DNA from: Hanstruepera marina
GTDB taxonomy: Bacteria > Bacteroidota > Bacteroidia > Flavobacteriales > Flavobacteriaceae
Direction: 5' to 3'
NCBI RefSeq assembly: GCF_019880635.1
Contig: NZ_JAINVX010000005.1
Span: forward strand, 62,001 to 126,000
Length of the DNA: 64,000 bases
How positions within the stretch are numbered: position 1 is the first letter of the stretch; every line of letters starts with the position of its first letter. The translations under genes and the position numbers were made by a program. Shown here one piece after another: positions 37,245-47,072 of the stretch. The notes beneath the pieces were generated by a model that did no database searches, was not told where the DNA came from, and saw nothing but the letters and a program-made list of their open reading frames with translations.

Positions 37245-37694
37245 ATGGAAAGCATCTTTGATCATAATTATTTCATGAAAAAAGCCTTGCAAGAAGCAGA
37301 AATTGCTTTCGATAAGGGTGAAATACCTGTGGGTGCCATTATAGTTATTGATAATAAAGTTATTGCTAGGGGACATAATCTAACCGAGCTTTTAAATGAT
37401 GTGACAGCCCATGCTGAAATGCAAGCTATAACAGCAGCTTCAAATTATTTGGGAGGTAAGTATTTATTGAATTGCACCTTATATGTTACTTTAGAGCCTT
37501 GTCAAATGTGTGCCGGAGCCTTGTACTGGAGCCAAATTAGTCAAATTGTTTATGGAGCTAGAGATGAAGAAAGAGGGTGTATTAATTTAAAAACAAAATT
37601 GCATCCAAAAACAAAAATTGAGGGAGGGATACTAGCAAAAGAATCTTCAGAATTATTAAAGCGTTTTTTTATTGAAAAGCGAAACCTAAATTAA
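37245..37694 (+). CDS. tadA: tRNA-specific adenosine deaminase
   Basis: The 149-residue zinc deaminase converts A34 of tRNA-Arg(ACG) to inosine. Motifs are HAEMQAI (His57 and catalytic Glu59) and PCQMCAGAL (Cys86, Cys89), the canonical TadA pair. It has only a 63-base gap after the M36 gene, with a terminator between. Its 3' end overlaps the convergent small membrane-protein gene by four bases. Confidence 0.95.
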   Translation: MESIFDHNYFMKKALQEAEIAFDKGEIPVGAIIVIDNKVIARGHNLTELLNDVTAHAEMQAITAASNYLGGKYLLNCTLYVTLEPCQMCAGALYWSQISQIVYGARDEERGCINLKTKLHPKTKIEGGILAKESSELLKRFFIEKRNLN

Positions 37695-37930
37695 TTATCG
37701 TCATTAAACTCACGCATTTTATCTAAATTTTCTTTAGTCAATAAATAGTCTTTTACGTTTCTGTCTTTCCAACGATACCAAGAAAATATAGGAAATACTA
37801 TAAATACTAAACCAGCGACACCACCACCTATTAATTTTTCTGAATAGTGCAGATCTAGAGCAAATCCCATAATAATACTTCCAATTGAAATGATAAAAAG
37901 AAAAGCAATAATATATTTCATCACAACCAT
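37691..37930 (-). CDS. small two-helix membrane protein, unknown function
   Basis: The 79-residue protein (alternative ATG three codons later, MKYIIAFLF) has two hydrophobic segments (about 4-25 and 33-50), then a charged tail with KDYLLTKENLDKMREFNDDN. It starts three bases after the ClC gene stop on the same strand, so it is co-transcribed with it. No family recognised; a ClC accessory role is possible but unsupported. Confidence 0.7.
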   Translation of the reverse strand: MVVMKYIIAFLFIISIGSIIMGFALDLHYSEKLIGGGVAGLVFIVFPIFSWYRWKDRNVKDYLLTKENLDKMREFNDDN

Positions 37931-37933
37931 ATT

Positions 37934-39736
37934 TTAAGAGGTAAAATTAATTAATTCACGCCTGTAAGCTGTTAATAGTTTAGATTTAGACACAAAACCT
38001 AAATAACATCCGTTTTTAACTACCGGTAAATTCCAAACATTTAAATCTTGAAATTTCTGCATAACAGTTCGCATGGTATCTTTTTCGTAATCAATAACAC
38101 CAGGAGGTATTTGCATAAAAGTTTCAACTGATGTTGATTTGTATAGGTCTTGGTCAAACATAATAGTTCTAATATCATCCAATAATATAACACCAACAAG
38201 CAGGTTTTTGTCATCCGTTACAGGAAACAGGTTCCTGTTGGATTTAGCTACACCAGAATGAAGCATTTCACCAAGTGACATTTCAGGGTTTAAGGTAATG
38301 AAATCGGTTTCTATTACACTATCAATAGTCATTAGCGTCAATACATTTTGATCCTTATTGTGTGTTATTAAATCACCGCGTTCTGCCAATTCACGTGTGT
38401 ATATGGTGTGTTCCATATAATTTTTTGTAATCATATATGAAATAGCCACAGTAATCATTAGTGGTAAAAACAATTCATATCCTCCAGTAATTTCGGCAAT
38501 TAAAAATATTGCGGTTAAGGGTGCATGAATTACTCCGGCTATTAATCCTGCCATTCCGATTAATGTGAAATTCGCTTCAGATACTTGATGGCCCAAACCG
38601 ATATTGTTAATAATTTTTGCAACAACATTACCCAGTGCACTACCCATAACCATAGTAGGTACAATTACACCACCAACTCCACCTGCAGCAAAAGTAGTAG
38701 TCATGGCGATAGCCTTAAAAAAAGTAAATCCAATCAATAGGAAAATGACAACCCAAATATTGCCCAAATAGTCATCAAATAACGTTGAACCTAGTGCGTG
38801 TAAATGATTGCCATCAAATAAATCTCTGGTAAAGCTCAATCCTTCACCATATAGAGGCGGAATAAAATAGAGCATAACACCAATTGCCAATCCACCAACT
38901 AGTAATTTGGAAAAACGTGTTTTAAAACGGTCAAAAAAAGTATAAATAGCGAAATAAATTTTAGTAAAATAAATAGATGCTATACCTGTGCCAATACCTA
39001 AAATTATGTAAAACGCAGTATCATACAAAGTAAACTTATCAGAGACATTAAAATTAAAAAGCACCTCATCTCCTAAAAAGAAATAAGATGTTAATACCGA
39101 AGATATTGAGGCGATAAGTAATGGCAGTAATGAAGCGAATGTTAAATCCAAACTAAATACTTCCACTGCAAATACAATAGCTGCAATTGGCGATTTAAAC
39201 ATCGAAGCTACAGCACCAGCTGTTGCGCAGGCAATTAATAAAGTTCGTGTTTTTTTATCAACATGTAACAATCGACTTAAATTAGAACTAATTGCAGAAC
39301 CCGAAGTTATTGAAGGCCCTAAAAGCCCAACCGAACCACCAAAACCTACAGTAAGAGGCGCCATAATTAAAGGGTGATAGATAAGTTTATAAGACAATAG
39401 CCCTTTTTGGCGCAGTAAAGAGTAAAGCAAGGAAGGAATTGCTCTTTTTACGAATTTTGGAACCGAAGGCTCCAGAGGTTTATTAAAAAAGAATTTCTTT
39501 AAAATATAAACTAACAGCAAGCCTATAATTGGTAAAATGAAATAGAGCTGATTTTGCGAAAACACAATACCATGCTCTAATGCAGATTGAATGGTAAAAG
39601 TAATATTCTTTAAAGTTACAGCTGCAATTCCTGCAAGTAAACCAACAACTACACTTAGTATATAAACAAAGTTTTTTTGAGAAATATTTTTATACTTCCA
39701 AATCAAAAATCGCTTAATATAGTTCTGTTTAGCCAT
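37934..39736 (-). CDS. ClC family chloride transporter/channel with CBS domains
   Basis: The 600-residue protein has the ClC membrane domain (about 20-430) and a C-terminal CBS pair (about 460-595). Family signatures are visible in FGGSVGLLGPSITSGSAI (about 132-149), the internal Glu192 (FAVEVFSL) and GGVGGVIVPTMVMGSALGN. The usual gating glutamate (GREGP) is replaced by Leu139 in GLLGP, which in studied ClCs uncouples proton exchange, so this may be a channel-like uniporter. The ATG at 39736 is used; an upstream TTG is less likely. It follows aspS after a terminator. Confidence 0.92.
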   Translation of the reverse strand: MAKQNYIKRFLIWKYKNISQKNFVYILSVVVGLLAGIAAVTLKNITFTIQSALEHGIVFSQNQLYFILPIIGLLLVYILKKFFFNKPLEPSVPKFVKRAIPSLLYSLLRQKGLLSYKLIYHPLIMAPLTVGFGGSVGLLGPSITSGSAISSNLSRLLHVDKKTRTLLIACATAGAVASMFKSPIAAIVFAVEVFSLDLTFASLLPLLIASISSVLTSYFFLGDEVLFNFNVSDKFTLYDTAFYIILGIGTGIASIYFTKIYFAIYTFFDRFKTRFSKLLVGGLAIGVMLYFIPPLYGEGLSFTRDLFDGNHLHALGSTLFDDYLGNIWVVIFLLIGFTFFKAIAMTTTFAAGGVGGVIVPTMVMGSALGNVVAKIINNIGLGHQVSEANFTLIGMAGLIAGVIHAPLTAIFLIAEITGGYELFLPLMITVAISYMITKNYMEHTIYTRELAERGDLITHNKDQNVLTLMTIDSVIETDFITLNPEMSLGEMLHSGVAKSNRNLFPVTDDKNLLVGVILLDDIRTIMFDQDLYKSTSVETFMQIPPGVIDYEKDTMRTVMQKFQDLNVWNLPVVKNGCYLGFVSKSKLLTAYRRELINFTS

Positions 39737-39748
39737 CAATTAAATCTA

Positions 39749-39775
39749 CTAAAAAATCCTGCAATTGCAGGATTT
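39749..39775 (-). terminator. terminator after aspS
   Basis: The palindrome AAATCCTGCAATTGCAGGA continues into six T on the minus strand. It separates aspS from the ClC gene. Confidence 0.8.
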
Positions 39776-39781
39776 AATTAT

Positions 39782-41536
39782 TTAAGATTGTAAATTGAGT
39801 TTTAAGTTTAGCTCTTTTAATTGTTCCTCATCTATAGGGGCAGGAGCATCAATCATAACATCGCGACCATTGTTGTTTTTAGGAAAGGCAATAAAATCCC
39901 GAATGGTTTCTTGACCACCTAATATGGCAACCAACCTATCCAGACCAAATGCCAATCCGCCATGTGGCGGTGCGCCATATTGAAAGGCATCCATTAAGAA
40001 TCCGAATTGCGCTTTGGCTTCTTCTTCTGTAAAACCTAAATAATCAAACATTAAGGCTTGGGTTTCTTTATCGTGAATTCTTATAGAACCTCCGCCAATT
40101 TCGTTTCCGTTTAAGACTAAATCATAAGCATTGGCCTTTACGGCGCCAGGATCTGTTTTTAAAAGGTCTAGTTGCCCGGGTTTTGGCGATGTAAATGGAT
40201 GGTGCATGGCATGGTAACGCTCGGTGTCTTCATCCCATTCTAAAAGCGGGAAATCCATTACCCATAGTGGGGCAAATTCATCAGATTTTCTTAACCCTAA
40301 ACGTTCAGCTAACTCCATACGTAGGGCACTCAATTGCGTTCTTACTTTGTTAGTGTCACCAGAAAGCATACAAATTAAATCGCCTGGTTTGGCGCCAGTA
40401 GCTTCAGCCCATTTTGCTAAATCATCTTGATCATAAAATTTATCTACAGATGATTTAAAGGAACCATCATCATTACAACGACAATACACCATGCCTAGAG
40501 CACCAACTTGTGGTCGCTTAACCCAATCAATTAACTTATCTATTTCTTTTCTGGTGTAAGTGTTTCCTCCAGGGACTGCAATTCCCACAACCAATTCGGC
40601 TGAATTAAATACATTGAAATCTTTATGTTGTGCTACCTCGTTTAGTTCGCCAAACTCCATCCCAAAACGGATATCCGGTTTGTCATTTCCATATTTTCGC
40701 ATGGCGTCATCGTATAACATACGAGGAAATTTATCAATTTCAACACCATTAATTTCTTTTAACAAATGACGTGTTAAACCTTCAAAAGCATTTAAAATAT
40801 CTTCTTGTTCAATAAAAGCCATTTCGCAGTCAATCTGCGTAAACTCTGGTTGTCTATCAGCACGTAAATCCTCATCTCTAAAGCATTTTACAATTTGAAA
40901 ATACTTATCCATGCCACCTACCATGAGCAATTGCTTGAAGGTTTGAGGTGATTGTGGTAAGGCATAAAATTGACCTTCGTTCATTCTACTAGGCACTACA
41001 AAATCACGAGCGCCTTCTGGAGTTGATTTTATTAAATAAGGGGTTTCAACCTCGATAAAACCTTCGTTAGAAAGATAATTACGAACTTCTTGTGTAACCT
41101 TATGCCTAAAGATTAAACTGTTTTTTACAGGATTACGACGAATATCCAAATAGCGGTATTTCATACGTAAATCTTCACCTCCATCAGTTTTATCTTCAAT
41201 AGTAAATGGTGGCAGTTTGGCTTCATTTAAAATAGTTAATTCAGAAACTAGTATTTCAATATCGCCTGTAGGTATATTGGGATTTTTAGAAGCTCGTTCA
41301 ATAACTTTACCTGTGACCTGAATAACAAATTCACGACCTAAATTTTGAGCTTGTTCAATCAATGTTTTTGAAGTACGCTCTTCATCAAATACCAACTGGG
41401 TAATACCATACCGATCTCTTAAATCTACCCAAACAATAAATCCTTTATCACGAGATTTTTGAACCCAACCTGCTAATGTTACCTCTTCGTTGATATGCGA
41501 TGCTCTTAATTCACCACAATTATGACTTCTATACAT
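39782..41536 (-). CDS. aspS: aspartate--tRNA ligase
   Basis: The 584-residue class II synthetase has an N-terminal OB-fold anticodon domain (about 1-130), motif 2 ([19 protein letters not shown], about 216-234), the bacterial GAD insert (about 310-410) and motif 3 ([15 protein letters not shown], about 538-552). It charges tRNA-Asp. The presence of the GAD domain marks the bacterial type. It is followed by its own terminator and preceded by the divergent stretch before the LysR regulator gene. Confidence 0.97.
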   Translation of the reverse strand: MYRSHNCGELRASHINEEVTLAGWVQKSRDKGFIVWVDLRDRYGITQLVFDEERTSKTLIEQAQNLGREFVIQVTGKVIERASKNPNIPTGDIEILVSELTILNEAKLPPFTIEDKTDGGEDLRMKYRYLDIRRNPVKNSLIFRHKVTQEVRNYLSNEGFIEVETPYLIKSTPEGARDFVVPSRMNEGQFYALPQSPQTFKQLLMVGGMDKYFQIVKCFRDEDLRADRQPEFTQIDCEMAFIEQEDILNAFEGLTRHLLKEINGVEIDKFPRMLYDDAMRKYGNDKPDIRFGMEFGELNEVAQHKDFNVFNSAELVVGIAVPGGNTYTRKEIDKLIDWVKRPQVGALGMVYCRCNDDGSFKSSVDKFYDQDDLAKWAEATGAKPGDLICMLSGDTNKVRTQLSALRMELAERLGLRKSDEFAPLWVMDFPLLEWDEDTERYHAMHHPFTSPKPGQLDLLKTDPGAVKANAYDLVLNGNEIGGGSIRIHDKETQALMFDYLGFTEEEAKAQFGFLMDAFQYGAPPHGGLAFGLDRLVAILGGQETIRDFIAFPKNNNGRDVMIDAPAPIDEEQLKELNLKLNLQS

Positions 41537-41618
41537 AACCTAAATTTAGAGTTGCAAATTTAATGAAATACCCAAGAGTATAAATTTTTTTATACTAAAA
41601 TTGATGTCTGAATATTTT

Positions 41619-42539
41619 TTAAAAATCAATCCAAGAAAATTCATTTTTAATAATATAATCTTTTTGAGCATCAAGAAAATCAAGATAGGCTTCGGCTACA
41701 GGTGATAATTTTTTTGATTTTAACCATATTAAATTCCATGTTGTGTTAATGGGTAGGCCTTTAACGGGTATTATTTGTAAATCCTTATTTTTAAGTTCAT
41801 TTTTTATTCCAATTAAGGGCATGATGGAGCATCCTAAATCAGATATAACAGCTTGCTTTACTGCTTCATTTGAGGTAAGTTCAATTTTTTTATGAACAGA
41901 AAAGTTGTTTTTAAGTATGAATTTTTCCATAGCATTTCTGGTGGCAGAACCCGTTTCGCGATAAATCAAAGGGTAGTTTTCGAATAGTTGCTTTTTACTC
42001 CGCCATTTTTTTAAATCCAGTTTTGTACTGCCTATTAACATGAGTCTGTTTTGCATGAGTTCTACCTTGTTAACATTTAGTTTTTCGGGTAATACGGAAA
42101 CTAATGCAAAATCAACTTCATTAAGTTCTAAACTTTCAATTACTCGAGATTTATTAGTTACATCTATGTTCAATTCAACACCAGGGTTTTCTTTCATAAA
42201 GCCTGATAAGAAATAAGGCATTACATACTTTCCGGTAGACGCACTGGATATTTTGAGACGTCCTGACAACTGCCCTTGAAATGAGAGTGTTTTATAGTTT
42301 ATGGCATGTACATGGTTAATTATCTGTTCTGCAGCTTTGGCAATATCTTCTCCAAAATCAGTTATATAAAGCTTTCTTCCTACAACTTCAGTCAAAGGAA
42401 TCGGAAACTGATCTTGAAAATTTTTTAACTGAATGGAAACAGCAGGCTGTGTGAGATTTAAAACCTCTGAAGCCTTGGTAATACTTTTTAGTTCAGCGAT
42501 TTTTAAAAAAATCTGAAGTTGATGCAATGTATAATTCAT
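41619..42539 (-). CDS. LysR family transcriptional regulator of the dab operon (probable)
   Basis: The 306-residue protein has an N-terminal winged helix-turn-helix (about 1-60; KIAELKSITKASEVLNLTQPAVSIQLKNFQ) and a LysR substrate-binding domain (about 90-295). It is divergent from the DabAB operon, the classical arrangement for a LysR activator and its target, and resembles CbbR/CmpR-type regulators found beside carbon-uptake genes. The 104-base spacer contains TGAT-N19-ATCA (about 42581-42607). A bicarbonate- or CO2-related effector is inferred only. Confidence 0.9.
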   Translation of the reverse strand: MNYTLHQLQIFLKIAELKSITKASEVLNLTQPAVSIQLKNFQDQFPIPLTEVVGRKLYITDFGEDIAKAAEQIINHVHAINYKTLSFQGQLSGRLKISSASTGKYVMPYFLSGFMKENPGVELNIDVTNKSRVIESLELNEVDFALVSVLPEKLNVNKVELMQNRLMLIGSTKLDLKKWRSKKQLFENYPLIYRETGSATRNAMEKFILKNNFSVHKKIELTSNEAVKQAVISDLGCSIMPLIGIKNELKNKDLQIIPVKGLPINTTWNLIWLKSKKLSPVAEAYLDFLDAQKDYIIKNEFSWIDF

Positions 42540-42643
42540 AAATATAATTTATGTATAGCATTACAAATATAAATAAAAATATATGATAATACTTTCTAAT
42601 ATTTGCATCAGATTTAATTGTTTAATTATAAAAATTCAAAAAA

Positions 42644-42970
42644 ATGGAAACCAAAGAATTAGTTAAACCTGAAAAAATTAGTCAAAAAATTCAACTTGTT
42701 AAAGGTGAATTTACACCTTCTGAAGCTTCTCATGTCATAGGATCTTTGATAGATGAGAAGATTAATTTTCACAAAATTCAGAGACTTCAACAATGGGAAG
42801 GAAACCATTACAGTAATTCTGATGAGTTAGATGGTAGAATAAGTGAACTTCAAAAGGAAAAGGGCATTGCCAAAGAATTTATTGCGGAGTCATTTCGAAA
42901 AAACCAGATGATAAAAATTAATGGCGTTTTAGAAATTTCAATAATTGATAACGATTTAAAAGATAATTAA
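42644..42970 (+). CDS. 108-residue soluble protein preceding dabB, unknown function
   Basis: The protein (METKELVKPEKISQKIQLVKG) is charged and helical, without signal peptide or membrane span. It is the first gene of the divergent operon controlled by the LysR-type regulator, with a two-base gap to the next small gene. The sequence includes a conserved-looking QQWEGNHYSNSDELDGRI patch. No family recognised. Its position suggests a cytoplasmic accessory or regulatory subunit of the carbon-uptake complex. Confidence 0.75.
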   Translation: METKELVKPEKISQKIQLVKGEFTPSEASHVIGSLIDEKINFHKIQRLQQWEGNHYSNSDELDGRISELQKEKGIAKEFIAESFRKNQMIKINGVLEISIIDNDLKDN

Positions 42971-42971
42971 A

Positions 42972-43136
42972 ATGGATTTACAAAAGTCAATGCTTCTACC
43001 AGTTTTAGGCATGTTCACATTAGCCATTTTTACATGTTTGGCCTATATGCGCAATTCAGCTTTTATTGATGAACTTTTAATATGTGGATTTGTTTTCTCT
43101 GCTATTTTCATTATGAAAATTCGTGCAAACACTTAA
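42972..43136 (+). CDS. 54-residue two-helix membrane protein in the dab operon
   Basis: A complete frame, MDLQKSMLLPVLGMFTLAIF..., encodes two hydrophobic helices (about 7-25 and 33-48) ending MKIRANT. It starts two bases after the 108-residue protein gene and its stop overlaps an ATG in the dabB frame (TAATG). Tight packing on both sides supports a real gene. It is probably a small membrane partner of DabB. Confidence 0.6.
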   Translation: MDLQKSMLLPVLGMFTLAIFTCLAYMRNSAFIDELLICGFVFSAIFIMKIRANT

Positions 43137-43174
43137 TGACTTCTGAGTTATTTAACACTAATAAATTTTTAATT

Positions 43175-44605
43175 ATGTCAAATATGAAAATTTCCTTTTT
43201 TTCTATTCAAAAAATCATCACTCGTTTTATGTGGTTGTTGTTCATCTGTATTTTTTCTTATGTGTTGTTCAACTTTTCCAATATTCCACAAGTAAAGCTA
43301 GGTGATTTATTTAGATTTAATGGTTTTGTAGCTCTTATTTGGTCTGTGGTTACATTTTTCAGTGGATTAATAGCAAGCTACAGTGAGAACTATTTGTCGG
43401 GCTTTAGATACCAAAACAAATTTTCGCTGTTGAGTTTAGGGTTTATGTTGTCAATAATGGTTTTTGTTTCGGCAAACCATATTCTCATATTTTTAGCTAT
43501 GTGGCTTTTAATGGGTTTCATAATGTCACGATTGATTGGGGTACATTCTGATTGGGGTGAAGCTAAAGAGGCATCAAAATTTGCTTTTAACAACTTTCTG
43601 CTTGGCAGCCTTTTTTTAAGTTTAGGTCTAGTGCTTCTGGCTCTAAATACAAACTCGGTTACATTGAGTGATATTTTAGCAAACTTAAATAGTGTTCCTC
43701 ATTATGTCCTTCTATTCGCGGCATTATTTGTTATAATAGCAGCAATCGTACAATCTGCAATTTTTCCATTCCATAAATGGTTGCTTTCAGCCATGACAGC
43801 TCCAACTCCTGCATCGGCACTGATGCATGCAGGTTTTGTTAATGGCTCTGGTATATTACTAACGCTTCTAGCTGTATTATTGGTAGAATCAAAATCGCTT
43901 AATATCCTTTTTTTAGTTGGAGGGTTGACAGCCATACTTGCTCAATTCACTAAACTCATTCAAGTTCAGGTAAAACAAAAATTAGCTTGTTCAACAATTG
44001 CCCAAATGGGTTTTATGATTATGCAGTGTGGATTAGGATTCTTTAATGCAGCCATTGCACACCTAATACTCCATGGGTTTTATAAAGCCTATTTGTTTTT
44101 ATCATCTGGAGAAGAAATAAAATCATCTGACATTCAGAAACCACTAAATATCACTATAAAACCATTACAAGCATTGGTGGTATTGTTTTTTGGAATCATG
44201 GGAGCTTTTTTATTCAATTACTTTACGGGTAAAAGCTTTGCTCTTGATAGTAGTTTGTTTTTAACACTAATTGTTGCAATAACCGTTGGTCAAGCAACTT
44301 ATAATATTGTTAAAGAAAAACACCTGACACCGCTTCAAAAAACGTTTTTGCCAACAATGCTGTTTTTTATTGGTATTTCAACCTATGCGCTAATGTACAA
44401 TGCTGTAACAATCTTGATGGATGATATGGCTATTGTCTCACAGTCATATAAAATGTCTTTTATGGAAGTAGTTTTTGGTGTAATATTTTTCATTGGGTTT
44501 TTCATAATGAAATTGGGATTCTACAAAAACTATCCTTGGCTATATGTTAAGCTATTAAATATGTCACAGCCTCAAAAGAAAACTATTTTAATGTACAAAC
44601 CATAA
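43175..44605 (+). CDS. dabB: DabB-like proton-channel subunit (NuoL/MrpD family)
   Basis: The 476-residue integral membrane protein has about 13 hydrophobic segments and the proton-conducting transporter core (PF00361): AIFPFHKWLLSAMTAPTPASALMHAGFVNGSG with the Lys/His pair typical of NuoL/MrpD. Followed by a DUF2309 protein it is diagnostic for DAB-type dissolved inorganic carbon accumulation, where DabB passes cations to energise DabA. The ATG at 43175 is preferred as it follows an AT-rich leader and begins close to the first helix; an ATG at 43136 overlapping the previous stop is possible. Confidence 0.88.
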   Translation: MSNMKISFFSIQKIITRFMWLLFICIFSYVLFNFSNIPQVKLGDLFRFNGFVALIWSVVTFFSGLIASYSENYLSGFRYQNKFSLLSLGFMLSIMVFVSANHILIFLAMWLLMGFIMSRLIGVHSDWGEAKEASKFAFNNFLLGSLFLSLGLVLLALNTNSVTLSDILANLNSVPHYVLLFAALFVIIAAIVQSAIFPFHKWLLSAMTAPTPASALMHAGFVNGSGILLTLLAVLLVESKSLNILFLVGGLTAILAQFTKLIQVQVKQKLACSTIAQMGFMIMQCGLGFFNAAIAHLILHGFYKAYLFLSSGEEIKSSDIQKPLNITIKPLQALVVLFFGIMGAFLFNYFTGKSFALDSSLFLTLIVAITVGQATYNIVKEKHLTPLQKTFLPTMLFFIGISTYALMYNAVTILMDDMAIVSQSYKMSFMEVVFGVIFFIGFFIMKLGFYKNYPWLYVKLLNMSQPQKKTILMYKP

Positions 44606-44610
44606 TTATT

Positions 44611-47001
44611 ATGATTGATATATCTATAAAACATAGTATAGAAGAAGCCTCAAAAGTTATAGGAAAAACTTGGCCGCTTTATTCATTTGTCACCTCAAAC
44701 CCATTATCTGGTTATGAAAATCAACATTTCACTAAAGCTATTAAACAGGCAAGATTATTTTTAAACGCCCAAGTTTTTCCTAATGCAAGTCTCTTTCGCG
44801 ATGCACTAGACCAAGGTGCTATTAATAGAAAATTACTTGTTAAAATGTTAAAGGAAAATGCATTTACAGAGTCGCCAGAGTTTTATTTGTCAGAACTGAC
44901 TACTGGCAAAAATGAAGCTACCAATGATACTCATAAACTAGACAGAGTTATGTCAAAATGGTTGTCAGTTTTTATGGATGAAGGCCTGGCAGAATGGGAA
45001 ATGCCAAATAAGCAAGAAGGATTCTTTAAGGCCTGGAGAAAGCTTGCTGTGTATGATAACAGTCTACCAAAATTGAGCCGTGATGATATCCCCTTATCAA
45101 GTGAGGAGGCCTTGAGCAGTTTTTTAAAAGATTTTCCAAAAGAAGATCACATAAAAATATTTACTTACCATTTGGCGGCTTTACCAGGTTGGACAGGCTA
45201 CATCAATTACCGAAATACAACTAAATCAATAAGGCAAGAAACCTATCCTATTACTTTACAAGATTATTTAGCGGTCAGATTATGTATTGGAAAAATTACT
45301 AATGCCAAAATTGCTCCCGAAAAAACAACTATACCAGATGAAGATAAGCTATTTAATCTTCAATATATTTGGTTACAGGCATGGGAAAAAAGTTGGCAGA
45401 GTGAATTAGAACGTTTGCTGAAATCCCAAAAAATCACTCATGATTTTAACAAGGAGAGCACTGATGATTTAGAAGCTCAGATGGTGTTTTGTATTGATAC
45501 CCGTTCAGAGCTCATTCGTAGGCATGTAGAATCTGCCGGCAAATATGAAACTTTTGGTTATGCTGGTTTTTTTGGAATTGCCATGGATTACAAATGTTTG
45601 GATAGCGAATTGTCCAGAAAGTCATGTCCGCCCATATTAGACTCATCCTATCAAGCTTCTGAAGTAACGTTAGAAAATAAAAAAGAGCAATTTGCAAAAT
45701 ATACTAGGATTACCAAATTGAATCAGTTTAAGGAATATTTTCTTAAACGCATGAAGAATATGTTACCGTCGGCTTTTGGATTTGTTGAGGGCAGTGGAGT
45801 TTTATATTTTTTATTCCTAATTGCTAGAACATTCGCACCAGGTTACTTGCTTAAGATTAATAAGAATAACGCTGTTGATCATGAATCGTTCTGTGAACCA
45901 CAGCTAAAAATTATTGATAACACTTCAGATAATGAAGAAAAAATTTCATTGGAAGCGAAGGTGAACATCGTAAAATCTGCCTTTGATTTGATGGGTTGGA
46001 AGTCATTTTCTCCCATTGTACTTCTGGTGGGCCACGGAAGCCACTCTGCCAATAATCCCTTTGGATCTAGTTTAGATTGTGGAGCTTGTGCCGCTAGTCC
46101 AGGAAGGCATAATGCCAGAGTTTTTGCCAAATTGGCTAATGATTTTGAAGTGAGGGAAAACTTAAAAGAACTTCATGACATTGACATACCTGAATCAACA
46201 GTCTTTATTGGAGCAGAACATAACACAACGACAGATGAGATTATTTTATTTGATTCTGACGTTCCAAAGAGTCATTTAAAAACTGTTGCCAATTTAAAAT
46301 TAAATTTAGCTAAAGCCCAACAAACAGCAACTCAAGAGCGAATGGGAATCAAAAACGGTAGCGTTGCATTAGCAAACAAAAAAGCAAATAATTGGTCTGA
46401 CACACGTCCAGAATGGGGATTAGCAAAAAATGCATCGTTTATAATAGGCCCACGATCATTAAGTCAAGGTAAAAACCTAGACGGTCGATGTTTTTTACAT
46501 TCCTACGATTGGCAAACAGATGAAAACGGTAAAGCACTAGAAGCTATTATGCAAGGGCCAATGGTTGTGACACAATGGATTAATAACCACTATTATTTTG
46601 CAATGGTAGATAATGATATTTTTGGTGGAGGATCAAAAATCACACATAATATTACAGGTAAATTTGGTGTTGTTCAAGGAAATGGTGGTGACCTTAAAAT
46701 GGGTTTGCCTTTACAATCACTACAAGAAACAGATTCTAAAATGTATCACCAACCTTTGAGGTTATCTGTTGTCATTCAAGCACCTATTTCACGGGTGAGT
46801 GAAATTCTCTTAAGAAATGATAATATCAAAACCTTACTTGACAATGAATGGATTTATCTCATGGTAATGGATCCTACGGATAATAATAATTTTCATTATT
46901 ATAAAAAACGTCTAGTATGGAAATCAGAAAATACCAAAATAAATAATCGCAATCAGCATCAAAACACCCATGTTTTTGAACTGGAGGAAAGCATTATTTA
47001 A
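44611..47001 (+). CDS. dabA: DabA, DUF2309/UPF0753 zinc protein of inorganic carbon uptake
   Basis: The 796-residue protein is the beta-carbonic-anhydrase-like subunit of the DAB complex, thought to hydrate CO2 to bicarbonate in one direction. The zinc/active-site residues match those described in Halothiobacillus DabA: Cys294 and Asp296 in FCIDTRSE, His475 in VGHGSHS and Cys490 in SLDCGAC (the His-Cys spacing of 15 is identical). It lies five bases after dabB. No Rubisco or carboxysome gene is in the window; the host appears heterotrophic, so the bicarbonate probably feeds anaplerotic carboxylation. Confidence 0.92.
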   Translation: MIDISIKHSIEEASKVIGKTWPLYSFVTSNPLSGYENQHFTKAIKQARLFLNAQVFPNASLFRDALDQGAINRKLLVKMLKENAFTESPEFYLSELTTGKNEATNDTHKLDRVMSKWLSVFMDEGLAEWEMPNKQEGFFKAWRKLAVYDNSLPKLSRDDIPLSSEEALSSFLKDFPKEDHIKIFTYHLAALPGWTGYINYRNTTKSIRQETYPITLQDYLAVRLCIGKITNAKIAPEKTTIPDEDKLFNLQYIWLQAWEKSWQSELERLLKSQKITHDFNKESTDDLEAQMVFCIDTRSELIRRHVESAGKYETFGYAGFFGIAMDYKCLDSELSRKSCPPILDSSYQASEVTLENKKEQFAKYTRITKLNQFKEYFLKRMKNMLPSAFGFVEGSGVLYFLFLIARTFAPGYLLKINKNNAVDHESFCEPQLKIIDNTSDNEEKISLEAKVNIVKSAFDLMGWKSFSPIVLLVGHGSHSANNPFGSSLDCGACAASPGRHNARVFAKLANDFEVRENLKELHDIDIPESTVFIGAEHNTTTDEIILFDSDVPKSHLKTVANLKLNLAKAQQTATQERMGIKNGSVALANKKANNWSDTRPEWGLAKNASFIIGPRSLSQGKNLDGRCFLHSYDWQTDENGKALEAIMQGPMVVTQWINNHYYFAMVDNDIFGGGSKITHNITGKFGVVQGNGGDLKMGLPLQSLQETDSKMYHQPLRLSVVIQAPISRVSEILLRNDNIKTLLDNEWIYLMVMDPTDNNNFHYYKKRLVWKSENTKINNRNQHQNTHVFELEESII

Positions 47002-47025
47002 TAAAGAAATTTTAAATTAAATGAA

Positions 47026-47057
47026 AAAAGCCATAACAATTGTTACGGCTTTTTTCT
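47026..47057. terminator. bidirectional terminator between dabA and the RND operon
   Basis: GCCATAACAATTGTTACGGC with A and T tracts forms a hairpin with one mismatch between the convergent genes. Confidence 0.82.
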
Positions 47058-47072
47058 GCTATTAATCAATCC

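Noticed and set aside
43082-43174. DabB start at 43082 or 43136.
   Set aside because: The first lies inside the 54-aa protein gene; the second remains possible but codes a leader that looks like AT-rich untranslated sequence.
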